Positions 26,582-34,492 of a stretch of DNA of 59,294 nucleotides are shown here, piece after piece; within the stretch, counting starts at the first letter, position 1, and each line of letters begins with the position of its first letter. The stretch is taken from NCBI RefSeq assembly GCF_004358665.1, contig NZ_SMZR01000010.1, positions 1 through 59,294 of the forward strand. The letters are read 5' to 3'. Source of the DNA: Jeotgalibacillus sp. S-D1. Its GTDB lineage: Bacteria > Bacillota > Bacilli > Bacillales > Jeotgalibacillaceae. A program made the translations under genes and the position numbers. The notes beneath the pieces were generated by a model that worked only from the letters and a program-made list of their open reading frames with translations, searched no databases and was not told the origin of the DNA.

Positions 26582-27814
26582 ATGAAAAAAAAGTTGATTT
26601 TATTCAGCAGTTTAGTAGTTTTAAGCGGCTGTGCTGCCGGAAGTTCCCAACCGTCCTCTAATGAAGATGTTAAAGATCAATCCTGGGATTCAATCAAGGA
26701 AAAGGCTGAGGGCGAAACCGTCAGCCTGTATATGTGGGGCGGAGATGATGGGATTAACCAGTATATAGATGACTGGGTCAAACCGCAGCTGCTGGATGCT
26801 TACGGCGTGAGGCTTGAACGAATTCCACTGGACACCAATGAGATCCTTCAAAAGCTTGAAACCGAGAAAAGAGCGGGGCAGGATGATGGAACGATTGATA
26901 TGATCTGGATGAATGGCGAGAATTTTAAGCGTGCCAAGGAAAGTGACTTGCTATTTGGCCCTTTTGTTGAGCAGCTGCCAAATTATAATGCCTATTATGA
27001 TGCAGACAGCCTTGATTTTAAATACGACTTTGGAACTGAGACTGAAGGCTATGAAGCCCCTTGGGGGAAGGTGCAGTTTGTTTTTCATTATGATTCTGCA
27101 AAAATAAGTGAACCGCCCGCCACATTGGAGGAACTTCAGCAATGGACGGAAGATAATCCGGGTAAATTTACTTATCCTGCCGCTGGTGATTTTACAGGAG
27201 ACGCATTTCTCCGCCACGTATTATATGGAACAACTTCTGCAGAAACCCTCTTTACTGAACCATTTTCAATGGAATTAGCAGATAAGGAATCAGCTGGTGT
27301 GTGGAGTTATTTAAAAGACATTGAACCGAATCTGTGGAGAAAAGGAGACACCTATCCATCTTCTCTGACAGAGCTGGACAGATTATACAGCCAGGGTGAA
27401 GTATGGATGACAATGGGCTATAACGAGGCTAGAGGAGAAGTGTTGGTGAAAGACGGTGTATTTCCTGAATCAACAAAATCCTTTGTCTTGGAAGAACCGG
27501 GTTCCATTGGAAATACGCACTTTTTATCCATTCCATATAACAGCCCTAACAAAGAAGCTGCCCTTACCGCTATTGATCTGCTGCTGTCGCCAGAAGCTCA
27601 GTTGGCAAAGCTTGAACCGGATTATTGGGGAGAAAACACGCCGATCGATGTGAGCAAGCTCGAGGAAGAGGACCGTCAAGCGTTTGAAGCAGTCGACCGG
27701 GGAGACACTGTACTGGATCAGGAAAGCTTAATGGATGCTTTTGTGCCTGAAATTGATGCAGAATATGTGCCGTGGCTGCAGGAGAAGTGGATTGATGAAG
27801 TGGCGTCCCAATAA
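26582..27814 (+). CDS. ABC transporter substrate-binding lipoprotein, YnjB-like
   Basis: About 410 aa. Signal peptide MKKKLILFSSLVVLSGC with lipobox LSGC, then a class-II periplasmic-binding fold. VSLYMWGGDDGINQYIDDWV, DMIWMNGENF and YEAPWGKVQFVFHYDS are features I associate with the E. coli YnjB (COG4134) family; the ligand is unknown. ATG 26582 is the best start (GGAAGTGA about 10 nt upstream); in-frame ATGs at 26564 and 26573 are alternatives. First gene of a six-gene operon with overlapping reading frames. Confidence 0.88.
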   Translation: MKKKLILFSSLVVLSGCAAGSSQPSSNEDVKDQSWDSIKEKAEGETVSLYMWGGDDGINQYIDDWVKPQLLDAYGVRLERIPLDTNEILQKLETEKRAGQDDGTIDMIWMNGENFKRAKESDLLFGPFVEQLPNYNAYYDADSLDFKYDFGTETEGYEAPWGKVQFVFHYDSAKISEPPATLEELQQWTEDNPGKFTYPAAGDFTGDAFLRHVLYGTTSAETLFTEPFSMELADKESAGVWSYLKDIEPNLWRKGDTYPSSLTELDRLYSQGEVWMTMGYNEARGEVLVKDGVFPESTKSFVLEEPGSIGNTHFLSIPYNSPNKEAALTAIDLLLSPEAQLAKLEPDYWGENTPIDVSKLEEEDRQAFEAVDRGDTVLDQESLMDAFVPEIDAEYVPWLQEKWIDEVASQ

Positions 27815-28661
27815 TAAAATCCTTTACCCGCTGATCCCGGCGCTTCTATTTCTTCTGTTCGTCCTCTACAGCCTTGTAATGTCCTTTGTTGAAAGTGTAA
27901 GAGGCCCTGACGGATGGACCTTCGAATATTATCGCAGTCTCTTTGAAGAAAAACGCCTGTACGCTTCTATCAGCTATAGCTTTTTCGTTACATTCATTTC
28001 TGTCAGTTTATCTCTTTTAATCGGGTGGGGAATTGTTCGTTCCTGCCATTCCTTCATCGAAAAAAGTGTCGGTAAATGGATGGTGTGGATTCCCATGCTT
28101 TTTCCGCATTTTGTCTGGGGATACTTTGTGTTATTACTGCTCGGGCAAAGCGGAATCGTGTCATCAGCCCTCTTTCAGCTTGGATGGCTCGAGAGCAGAG
28201 AGGACTTTCCCATCCTCGTTCAGGACCGCAGCGGATTTGGGATTATCATTACGTATCTGTGGAAAGAGATCCCATTTGTGCTTCTGATGCTGCTTCCGGT
28301 TTATGCCCAGCTCCCCAAGCAATACGGAGAGGTTATACAGGTATTAGGTGGAAGCAGGCGGCATGTATTCTCAACGATTGAATGGCCATGGGTTAAACCG
28401 GTGCTCGTGGAGGTGCTGCTTATTTTAACCGTATTTATTTTCACCGCCTATGAAGTGCCGGCTCTGCTTGGGAGTTCATACCCGCAGATGACAGCAGTTC
28501 TTGCTTATGACTGGTTTTATGGGATCAGCTGGGATGAACGCTCCTATGCGTTTGCTCTTTTGTTTCTTATTGCACTTGTAATGGGCTTGCTGTCACTCGT
28601 TTCTTTTATTCTGCTAAACAGAAAGCGATGGCTTATATCAAAAAGTCAGCATCAGCGTTAG
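27795..28661 (+). CDS. ABC transporter permease 1, YnjC N-half-like
   Basis: 288 aa with about 6 TM helices. The EAA-type cytoplasmic loop (EVIQVLGGSRRHVFSTIEWP) contacts the ATPase. ATG 27795 lies inside the end of the binding-protein gene (20-bp overlap), with AGGAG about 10 nt upstream, so translation is coupled. In E. coli a single large YnjC carries both permease halves; here they are two genes. Confidence 0.87.
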   Translation: MKWRPNNKILYPLIPALLFLLFVLYSLVMSFVESVRGPDGWTFEYYRSLFEEKRLYASISYSFFVTFISVSLSLLIGWGIVRSCHSFIEKSVGKWMVWIPMLFPHFVWGYFVLLLLGQSGIVSSALFQLGWLESREDFPILVQDRSGFGIIITYLWKEIPFVLLMLLPVYAQLPKQYGEVIQVLGGSRRHVFSTIEWPWVKPVLVEVLLILTVFIFTAYEVPALLGSSYPQMTAVLAYDWFYGISWDERSYAFALLFLIALVMGLLSLVSFILLNRKRWLISKSQHQR

Positions 28662-28674
28662 GAGGAAGGGCTAA

Positions 28675-29472
28675 ATGAAAAAGTCTTTATTTTATAGTTT
28701 ATCTGCCATCTTTTTTCTTCTTCCGGGCGTTTTATTGATGCTGAAAAGTGTAACGCCTGTTTGGAAATGGGGAGAGGCCTTTTCCTTCACTTTTACACTA
28801 AGGGGATGGGAAACGTTTTTAATGGATGACCGGATTTTTCATGCGCTGTTTCTGTCAATTTTAATTGCATTAGCGGCTACATTTATAAACCTTGCAATTG
28901 GAATGATCAGCGGCAAAGCTTTATCACATCAAAACTTCAAGGGGAAAAGCCTGATTGAAACGCTGCTTTTGCTGCCATTATTTTTACCCGTCATGGCAGC
29001 TGCACTGGGGCTTCATATTACAATGATTCGCCTGGGGCTTGCCAATACATGGTTCGGGGTTGTGCTCGTGCATCTGGTCCCGACGGTTCCCTACACCATA
29101 AAAGTAATGAAAGCGGGCTACGACCGGCTGGGAGGCGGCATGCTTGAACAGGCACAAATGCTTGGTGCAAAGCCGTTATATATATTCAGGACGGTGGAGT
29201 TGCCGCTGTTAATGCCAAGTATACGCAGCGCCGTATTTTTGACCGTGACGATCAGTATGAGTCAATATGTATTAACAGCTGTTATTGGAGGGGGGAGTGT
29301 CATTACACTTCCAATTATTTATTATCCTTTTCTCCAATCCGTTGATGATACAGTAATGGCGGCCTTTTCGACTGCTTTTGCTTTGCTGCCGATCATCGCT
29401 GTAGGCGCAGTGGAAATTGTATCAAAATTGATCAGGGCCAATGGACTGGTATTAAATAGAGGTGTCAAATGA
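28675..29472 (+). CDS. ABC transporter permease 2, YnjC C-half-like
   Basis: 265 aa, 6 TM helices, BPD-transporter inner-membrane type, with the EAA loop EQAQMLGAKPLYIFRTVELP. GGAGGAAGG site before ATG 28675; the stop overlaps the ATPase start by 4 bp. Forms the heterodimeric pore with permease 1. Confidence 0.88.
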   Translation: MKKSLFYSLSAIFFLLPGVLLMLKSVTPVWKWGEAFSFTFTLRGWETFLMDDRIFHALFLSILIALAATFINLAIGMISGKALSHQNFKGKSLIETLLLLPLFLPVMAAALGLHITMIRLGLANTWFGVVLVHLVPTVPYTIKVMKAGYDRLGGGMLEQAQMLGAKPLYIFRTVELPLLMPSIRSAVFLTVTISMSQYVLTAVIGGGSVITLPIIYYPFLQSVDDTVMAAFSTAFALLPIIAVGAVEIVSKLIRANGLVLNRGVK

Positions 29473-30464
29473 ATAAAGTTTATTTTGAAGTAAAAGGTGC
29501 AAGCAAATCATTTAAAACAAAATCAATTTTTCAATCTGTTTCATTTTCCCTTCAACAAAAAGAAATATTGTCTCTCGTTGGTCCGTCCGGTACAGGAAAA
29601 TCCACACTGTTGCGCAGTATAGCAGGACTGGAGCCTCTTTCTTCAGGTGATTTATATATAAATGGAGTGTCAATGAGCCAGAAGAAGATGAAGGACCGCC
29701 CTATTGGAATGGTATTTCAACAGCCGTTATTATTTCCTCATCTGACCATCCTTGAAAATGTAATATATGGCTTACGGCTTAAGAAGAAAAAAAGAGAAGC
29801 AGAGATAGAAGGCTTGCGCTTCCTGCAATCAGTCGGGCTGATCGATTATAAGGATGCATACCCGCATTCCTTATCTGGGGGCCAGCAGCAGCGTGTGGCA
29901 CTGATCCGTGCATTAATCGTCAAGCCTAAGCTGCTTTTGCTGGATGAACCCTTCAGTAATCTGGATCCGGATTTAAGAAGGGAGCTTCGTGACTGGGTGC
30001 TGAAATTGCTGAAGCAGGAAGGCATGACCGCTATATTTGTTACACATGACCGCGAAGAAGCGATGCTGCTTGGTGATCGTGTAGCGGTTCTGGCTGAAGG
30101 CTCCCTCCAGCAGATCGGACCTCCCCGCCTGGTTTATGATGAGCCAGCGAACGAACTCGTTGCCCGGTTCTATTCAGATGCGTTGATAGTAGATCAGAAT
30201 CATTACATCTTAAACCAGCATTTAAGCTGGTCTGCCCATCCAAACCCGGCAGATGACCAGTTGTTTTTTGAAGCAGAATGGCTTAATGATACGTATCAAT
30301 ATGGACAGAGGTATGCGCATGTAAAGCTGCTCAAAACAAATCGAAGATACGTGGTACCTTTACAGTCTGATGAGCATGCAATGATAAACGGGGAGCGGGG
30401 ATTTATCTGTGCACGAAAGGCTGCGATCCACCGCTTTACAGGCAGGGAGGAGACAGATGAATAA
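29469..30464 (+). CDS. ABC transporter ATPase, YnjD-like
   Basis: 331 aa. Walker A GPSGTGKSTLL near residue 40, Q-loop VFQQPLLFPH, signature LSGGQQQR near 140, Walker B LLLLDEP and the switch His in FVTHDREEA. The C-terminal about 110 residues form an extra TOBE-like regulatory domain typical of importers of the POTRA/molybdate/spermidine type. It overlaps both neighbouring genes, confirming one operon. Confidence 0.93.
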   Translation: MNKVYFEVKGASKSFKTKSIFQSVSFSLQQKEILSLVGPSGTGKSTLLRSIAGLEPLSSGDLYINGVSMSQKKMKDRPIGMVFQQPLLFPHLTILENVIYGLRLKKKKREAEIEGLRFLQSVGLIDYKDAYPHSLSGGQQQRVALIRALIVKPKLLLLDEPFSNLDPDLRRELRDWVLKLLKQEGMTAIFVTHDREEAMLLGDRVAVLAEGSLQQIGPPRLVYDEPANELVARFYSDALIVDQNHYILNQHLSWSAHPNPADDQLFFEAEWLNDTYQYGQRYAHVKLLKTNRRYVVPLQSDEHAMINGERGFICARKAAIHRFTGREETDE

Positions 30465-31143
30465 CAAGGTAAAAAAATATATACCCCTGATCCTTTTTTT
30501 CACGATTCTTTTGGCGCTGTTTTGGTTTAGCAGCCGGTACATAAACGTCCGGCCAAACGATATTCAGGAATGGATCAGCTCGTTTGGGGTATGGGGGCCG
30601 CTGCTTTTTATTGCGGTCTATGCCCTAAGGCCTCTGATTCTTTTTCCGGCTTCTATCCTGTCTTTGGCAGGAGGACTGGCTTTTGGCGCTTTTGGAGGCT
30701 TCATTTACATTTTAATTGGTGCATCACTGAGTGCCATTATAGCGTTTTTGGTTTCCCGGTTATTTCAAGAGGCCTTTATCAAAAAAACACAGCAGGGCAA
30801 TGAGGGCAGACTCTTCCGGATTAAAAACCTGATTGAGGAAAAAGGATTTTTATACGTGCTTGTACTGCGCGTTATTCCGATCATTAATTTTGATGTGATC
30901 AGTTATTCAGCAGGGCTATCCAGCATCAGATTGCGGGCATACATCATAGGCACCATCATTGGCATAATTCCCGGAACATTTGCATACAGCTTTTTGGGGT
31001 CAAGCTTTGTAGAAGGCAATGTACGGGTGATCGTAATCAGTTTAATCGTTTTTGGTTTAATTTCAATTATTCCCTTAATCTATCGAAAAAAAGTAGCCGC
31101 GTGGCTGGGAATAGAAAGAAAGGAAAATAAACATAATGGTTGA
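30457..31143 (+). CDS. TVP38/TMEM64 (DedA-superfamily) membrane protein
   Basis: 228 aa. An N-terminal TM helix is followed by the SNARE-associated/VTT core with re-entrant loops (ALRPLILFPASILSLAGGLAFGAFGGF and LRVIPIINFDVISYSAG). Relatives are lipid scramblases or undecaprenyl-phosphate or small-molecule transporters. AGGGAGGAG precedes ATG 30457, which lies 8 bp inside the ATPase gene. E. coli has TVP38/TMEM64 genes (ydjX, ydjZ) next to ynjABCD, so the association looks conserved. Confidence 0.9.
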   Translation: MNNKVKKYIPLILFFTILLALFWFSSRYINVRPNDIQEWISSFGVWGPLLFIAVYALRPLILFPASILSLAGGLAFGAFGGFIYILIGASLSAIIAFLVSRLFQEAFIKKTQQGNEGRLFRIKNLIEEKGFLYVLVLRVIPIINFDVISYSAGLSSIRLRAYIIGTIIGIIPGTFAYSFLGSSFVEGNVRVIVISLIVFGLISIIPLIYRKKVAAWLGIERKENKHNG

Positions 31144-31162
31144 TAAAATGAGGTGATTGTTC

Positions 31163-31744
31163 GTGCTCGATACACATGCAAGAAAATATGTTCAGCCCGT
31201 TATCCAGCGTTCAGCGGACAGGCTGCTAAAGCTTGGAATGACGGCGAATCAAGTAACAGTTGCCTCCTTTATTATCGGTACGACGGCGGGTTTATTTGTT
31301 TATATGGGTCTTCCCTGGGCGGGGGTTCTTGTCCTGTGGCTATCCGGTTTTTTGGATGCAGTCGATGGATCAATGGCCAGAGCAACGAAGCCCTCCCCAT
31401 TTGGAACGGTTATGGACGTGACATTTGACCGGATTGTGGAAATAAGCGTGATTTTAGGTGTAGCATTTTTATATCCGGATATCATGTGGGCAGCATTGCT
31501 CTTAATGGCTTCCATTGTGGTATCCATGACGATCTTTTTAACGGTTGGCAATGTGTCCGAAAACAACGGAGTGAAATCGTTCCGTTATCAGGCGGGCCTT
31601 GCAGAAAGAACAGAAGGGTTCATTTTTTTAACCGCTATGATGATTTTTCCCTCTGCTGTTTTATGGATTACACTCGCTTTTTTCGCAGTCGAGCTTTTCA
31701 CAGCCGGTCAGCGCTTTTGGGAAGCAAAACAATTATTATCGTAA
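31163..31744 (+). CDS. CDP-alcohol phosphatidyltransferase, YnjF-like
   Basis: 193-aa membrane enzyme with the catalytic motif DG-x2-AR-x7-G-x3-D-x3-D visible around DGSMARATKPSPFGTVMD. It transfers a phosphatidyl (or related) group from a CDP-alcohol to an acceptor alcohol. GTG 31163 has AGGTGA 6 nt upstream; TTG 31157 abuts the site. Last gene of the operon. E. coli ynjF belongs to the same family and lies downstream of ynjBCD, which again suggests a conserved functional link. Confidence 0.9.
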   Translation: MLDTHARKYVQPVIQRSADRLLKLGMTANQVTVASFIIGTTAGLFVYMGLPWAGVLVLWLSGFLDAVDGSMARATKPSPFGTVMDVTFDRIVEISVILGVAFLYPDIMWAALLLMASIVVSMTIFLTVGNVSENNGVKSFRYQAGLAERTEGFIFLTAMMIFPSAVLWITLAFFAVELFTAGQRFWEAKQLLS

Positions 31745-31768
31745 GCCGCCATTATGGCGGTTTTTTTG
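31745..31768 (+). terminator. Terminator of the ynj-like operon
   Basis: CCGCCA-TTA-TGGCGG followed by TTTTTTT. Confidence 0.85.
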
Positions 31769-31809
31769 TTGTTGTGGGAAATGGATAGTGGGTGGCTGCT
31801 GGCGGGAAA

Positions 31810-31922
31810 TGTAGAAGCTGCGTTGGGAAATGTAGAAGTGGTGAGTGGAGGTGTAGAAGAGGCGCTTTAAGCTGTAGAAGCTTCGGATTGGAGTGTAGAA
31901 GTCAGGCCATGAGATGTAGAAG
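31810..31922 (+). repeat. Array B: six perfect TGTAGAAG sites at exactly 21-bp spacing
   Basis: TGTAGAAG begins at 31810, 31831, 31852, 31873, 31894 and 31915, with 13-bp spacers that show no shared sequence apart from partial G richness. The array lies between two convergent terminators, so it is probably not part of either flanking transcript. The period is the same as arrays A and C but the core is unrelated. No coding gene is called here. Confidence 0.95.
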
Positions 31923-31936
31923 ATTGTAACCCTTCC

Positions 31937-31964
31937 ACAAAAAAACCGCCAATTTCGGCGGTTT
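31937..31964 (-). terminator. Terminator of the FAD oxidoreductase gene
   Basis: AAACCGCC (31943-31950) / GGCGGTTT (31957-31964); the A-run at 31938-31945 is the minus-strand U-tract. Confidence 0.85.
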
Positions 31965-31971
31965 GGACTGC

Positions 31972-33060
31972 TTATGTTTTAAACCGCCGGATAAATCGAC
32001 GGTCTATATTGTTTTTTATATGCCACACCATAGTGCCATAAAAAGCTTTATTACCGTGTAGCCATAATCCTTTTTTACTGCCGGTTGATAAAATGGCTAA
32101 GCTGGCATTTTGGGGATGGTAGTCTTTCAGTGGCTGTCTGTTTAGAGCAGCGAGCAGATTGTGCCAGAGAATGGGACCCTGTCGGACAGCGTGAACACCA
32201 TTTTTCTCTAAGTCTGGATAAGCGGTCAGGGAGGCACAATCGCCTGCACCGAATATAAAAGGCGCATCAATGGATTGAAGCATTGTATTAACGCTTAAGA
32301 ACCCATCTTCATTCACGGTTAAGCCGGATTTCCTGAAAATCTCCGGTGCGTTTGCCCCTCCTAAATAAATCAGTTGTTTAAAGGGAATTTCGGTATGGTT
32401 GTTGGTGTAAATGGTTTCTTTTTTAATCAGTGCGGCTCTTTCGTTCGGGTATCTGGCAATATGACTGCGATTGAGCCGCTCAGTTATGAGCCGACGGGCT
32501 TTTGGTCCATGCGCCTCCAGCAGCTCGCCTGAGTGGACAAGGGATATGCGATCGCATTTACGATGTTGTTCTTTTTTCCAGGCCGCAAGGGAAAGGGCTA
32601 TTTCACATGCTGCAGCTCCACCGCCGATGATGGCGACATTTTTTGAGTCCTGCAGGGTTTGAATGAATTGGGGGAAGAGGTGAGCAGGTTTAAGAGCTGT
32701 TTGGTACTCTGCAAGCCCTTTTATTTCTGGATTGGCCGTGTGGGAACCGATGTCAAAGGACAGCAGATCAAAAGACAGATGGTTATGGCCGGCAATAAGT
32801 GTTTTATTGTCTGCATCCACCTTTTCAACGGAAGCTTCGTAGAATTCACAATTTGCTTTGAAGGCAAGCTTTCTTAGATCAATTCGAATTTCCTCAAGTG
32901 TATACAGCCCTTCAATAAACCCGGAAAACATGCCGGAATAATATTGATAAACGTCACTTGAAATCAAAATCCATTTCGTATCCGGAACAGGGGATTCAGA
33001 TAGTTTTTCTAAAATAGTTAAGTGGGCATGGCCGCCTCCTGCAAGAATGATTGTTTTCAT
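31972..33060 (-). CDS. FAD/NAD(P)-dependent oxidoreductase, SelD-N-terminal-domain type
   Basis: 362 aa. Two Rossmann motifs: the FAD site GGGHAHLTILEKL at the N-terminus and the NAD(P) site IIGGGAAACEIALSL near residue 155, plus the C-terminal FGAGDCASL FAD motif. The GGGHAH variant and layout resemble the flavoprotein domain found fused to selenophosphate synthetase in some bacteria; relatives include type-II NADH dehydrogenase-like proteins. No selD is present here. GGAGG precedes ATG 33060. The electron acceptor is unknown. Confidence 0.85.
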   Translation of the reverse strand: MKTIILAGGGHAHLTILEKLSESPVPDTKWILISSDVYQYYSGMFSGFIEGLYTLEEIRIDLRKLAFKANCEFYEASVEKVDADNKTLIAGHNHLSFDLLSFDIGSHTANPEIKGLAEYQTALKPAHLFPQFIQTLQDSKNVAIIGGGAAACEIALSLAAWKKEQHRKCDRISLVHSGELLEAHGPKARRLITERLNRSHIARYPNERAALIKKETIYTNNHTEIPFKQLIYLGGANAPEIFRKSGLTVNEDGFLSVNTMLQSIDAPFIFGAGDCASLTAYPDLEKNGVHAVRQGPILWHNLLAALNRQPLKDYHPQNASLAILSTGSKKGLWLHGNKAFYGTMVWHIKNNIDRRFIRRFKT

Positions 33061-33154
33061 ATGCGCCTCCTTGGGTTGCGTTACATTAATCATACAAAAA
33101 CCTCTGCAATAGTTAAATAAACTTGCCTCATTAGAAGAACCGTGTTAAATTAGA

Positions 33155-33168
33155 ACCGAACGATCGGT
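33155..33168. promoter_or_regulatory. Probable TetR-type operator
   Basis: Inverted repeat ACCGAACGATCGGT (5-bp arms) just after a TTGCCT (33123-33128) / TAAATT (33146-33151) promoter with a 17-bp spacer. Its position suggests autorepression of the tetR-SMR operon. Confidence 0.7.
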
Positions 33169-33204
33169 AGGCAAAATAAGCTCAGTAGAAAGGGTGATCC
33201 GTTG

Positions 33205-33765
33205 ATGACTGAAGATCGATTAAAGGAAGCTGCACTCGAATTATTTACGATACATGGGTATGAAGGAACGTCCATCGCACAGATTGTAAAAAAGGTGGAA
33301 ATAAGAAAGTCATCTTTTTACGCCCATTTTGAATCAAAAGCCTCATTATTTCTGGAAGTATACAAGGACGCGGTCCATAAAGAAAGTGAACGGATGCTGA
33401 AGCTTGAAAAGGAGCTGGAATTAGAGGATCCTGTTGATCAGCTGTATCATCTGTACATCCAGTTGCATGATCCGAGTACAACCAACAACGAAATACATTT
33501 TCTTCACCGGATGTTATTTTATCCACCTGTCGAGCTTCAAAAGGAAATGCAGTCTTTATTTAGTTCGCTTGAGAGTCGTTCATCGGAAATCATACGCAGA
33601 CTGATCGAACAAATCAACGGCAATCACGGCGATACGGAAACCATACTTGCTGCTTTCTATGCCTTAATAGATGGCTTGGCGGTTCAGGCGCATTTATATG
33701 AAGTAGATGAATACAAAAACAGAATTCAGGCAACATGGGAATTTTTTAAGAAAAATTTAAAGTAA
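33205..33765 (+). CDS. TetR/AcrR-family transcriptional regulator
   Basis: 186 aa. N-terminal helix-turn-helix (ALELFTIHGYEGTSIAQIVKKVEIRKSSFYAHFESKASLF, residues about 10-48); the C-terminal ligand domain is divergent. AGGGTGA lies 7 nt before ATG 33205. It heads a three-gene unit with two SMR transporter genes, the same arrangement as B. subtilis yvdT-yvdS-yvdR as I recall it, so it probably represses the exporter pair until a cationic drug or metabolite binds. Confidence 0.92.
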   Translation: MTEDRLKEAALELFTIHGYEGTSIAQIVKKVEIRKSSFYAHFESKASLFLEVYKDAVHKESERMLKLEKELELEDPVDQLYHLYIQLHDPSTTNNEIHFLHRMLFYPPVELQKEMQSLFSSLESRSSEIIRRLIEQINGNHGDTETILAAFYALIDGLAVQAHLYEVDEYKNRIQATWEFFKKNLK

Positions 33766-33786
33766 AAAAGGGAAAGGAAGAGCATC

Positions 33787-34131
33787 ATGGCGTGGGTATA
33801 TTTAATTGCAGCGGGAGTAACTGAAATTGTATGGGCACTTGGATTAAAATTTTCAGAAGGCTTTACTCAGCTTGTCCCTTCTGCAATTACGATCGTATTT
33901 ATTTTTATCAGCTTTTATTTATTTTCAAAGGCAATGAAACAAATTCCTGTGGGAACGGCTTATGCCATCTTTACGGGTATTGGTGCTGCAGGAACTGCGA
34001 TCGTCGGCATGATCCTGTTTGGAGAGATTGCAAGCATCGCAAAGATCTTTTTTCTTTTGCTTTTAATCAGCGGAATTGTCGGGTTGAAGCTGGTTGATTC
34101 AAAAGATGAGGGAAAGGCGGGTGTACAGTAA
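33787..34131 (+). CDS. SMR-family efflux protein, subunit 1
   Basis: 114 aa, four TM helices, with the essential membrane Glu13 in GVTEIVWALGLKFSEGF and the GTAYAIFTGIGAAGTAIVG signature. Paired with the next gene without any gap (TAA directly followed by ATG), typical of obligate heterodimeric SMR exporters such as YkkCD or YvdSR. The substrate could be quaternary ammonium compounds or guanidinium-like cations. No guanidine riboswitch is seen; control is by the upstream TetR. Confidence 0.92.
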   Translation: MAWVYLIAAGVTEIVWALGLKFSEGFTQLVPSAITIVFIFISFYLFSKAMKQIPVGTAYAIFTGIGAAGTAIVGMILFGEIASIAKIFFLLLLISGIVGLKLVDSKDEGKAGVQ

Positions 34132-34449
34132 ATGGCATGGTTTTTACTGGTTATTGCGGGGTTATTTGAAGTGCTTTTTGTTATGTCAATGAAATTGTCC
34201 GAAGGTTTTACTATAACCAAGTATTCAATTGGTTCGTTTGTTTCCGGAGCAATCAGCTTTTTCCTTCTTTCACTGGCTTTAGTGGAAATTCCGGTCGGTA
34301 CCGGATATGGTGTATGGACAGGGATTGGGGCGGTTGGAAGTGTGACAGCCGGAATGCTTTTCTTTAAAGAAAGCAGGGATAGAAGAAAGCTGTACTTTGT
34401 AGGGATGATTATTGCAGGTGTTATTGGCCTAAAGCTTGTTTCTGGATAA
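34132..34449 (+). CDS. SMR-family efflux protein, subunit 2
   Basis: 105 aa, four TM helices, with Glu13 in GLFEVLFVMSMKLSEGF and GTGYGVWTGIGAVGSVTAG. Shorter C-terminus than subunit 1, as usual for the partner chain. Translation is probably coupled to subunit 1. Confidence 0.92.
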   Translation: MAWFLLVIAGLFEVLFVMSMKLSEGFTITKYSIGSFVSGAISFFLLSLALVEIPVGTGYGVWTGIGAVGSVTAGMLFFKESRDRRKLYFVGMIIAGVIGLKLVSG

Positions 34450-34451
34450 AG

Positions 34452-34487
34452 AAAAACCAGCCATATAAAATGTTGGCTGGTTTTTCA
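34452..34487. terminator. Bidirectional terminator, SMR/symporter
   Basis: AAAAACCAGCCA (34452-34463) / TGGCTGGTTTTT (34474-34485), 12-bp perfect stem. Confidence 0.9.
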
Positions 34488-34492
34488 TTTAT

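Noticed and set aside
34132-34449. Guanidine (ykkC) riboswitch control of the SMR genes
   Set aside because: No long structured leader precedes the SMR genes; the unit begins with tetR and a palindromic operator.
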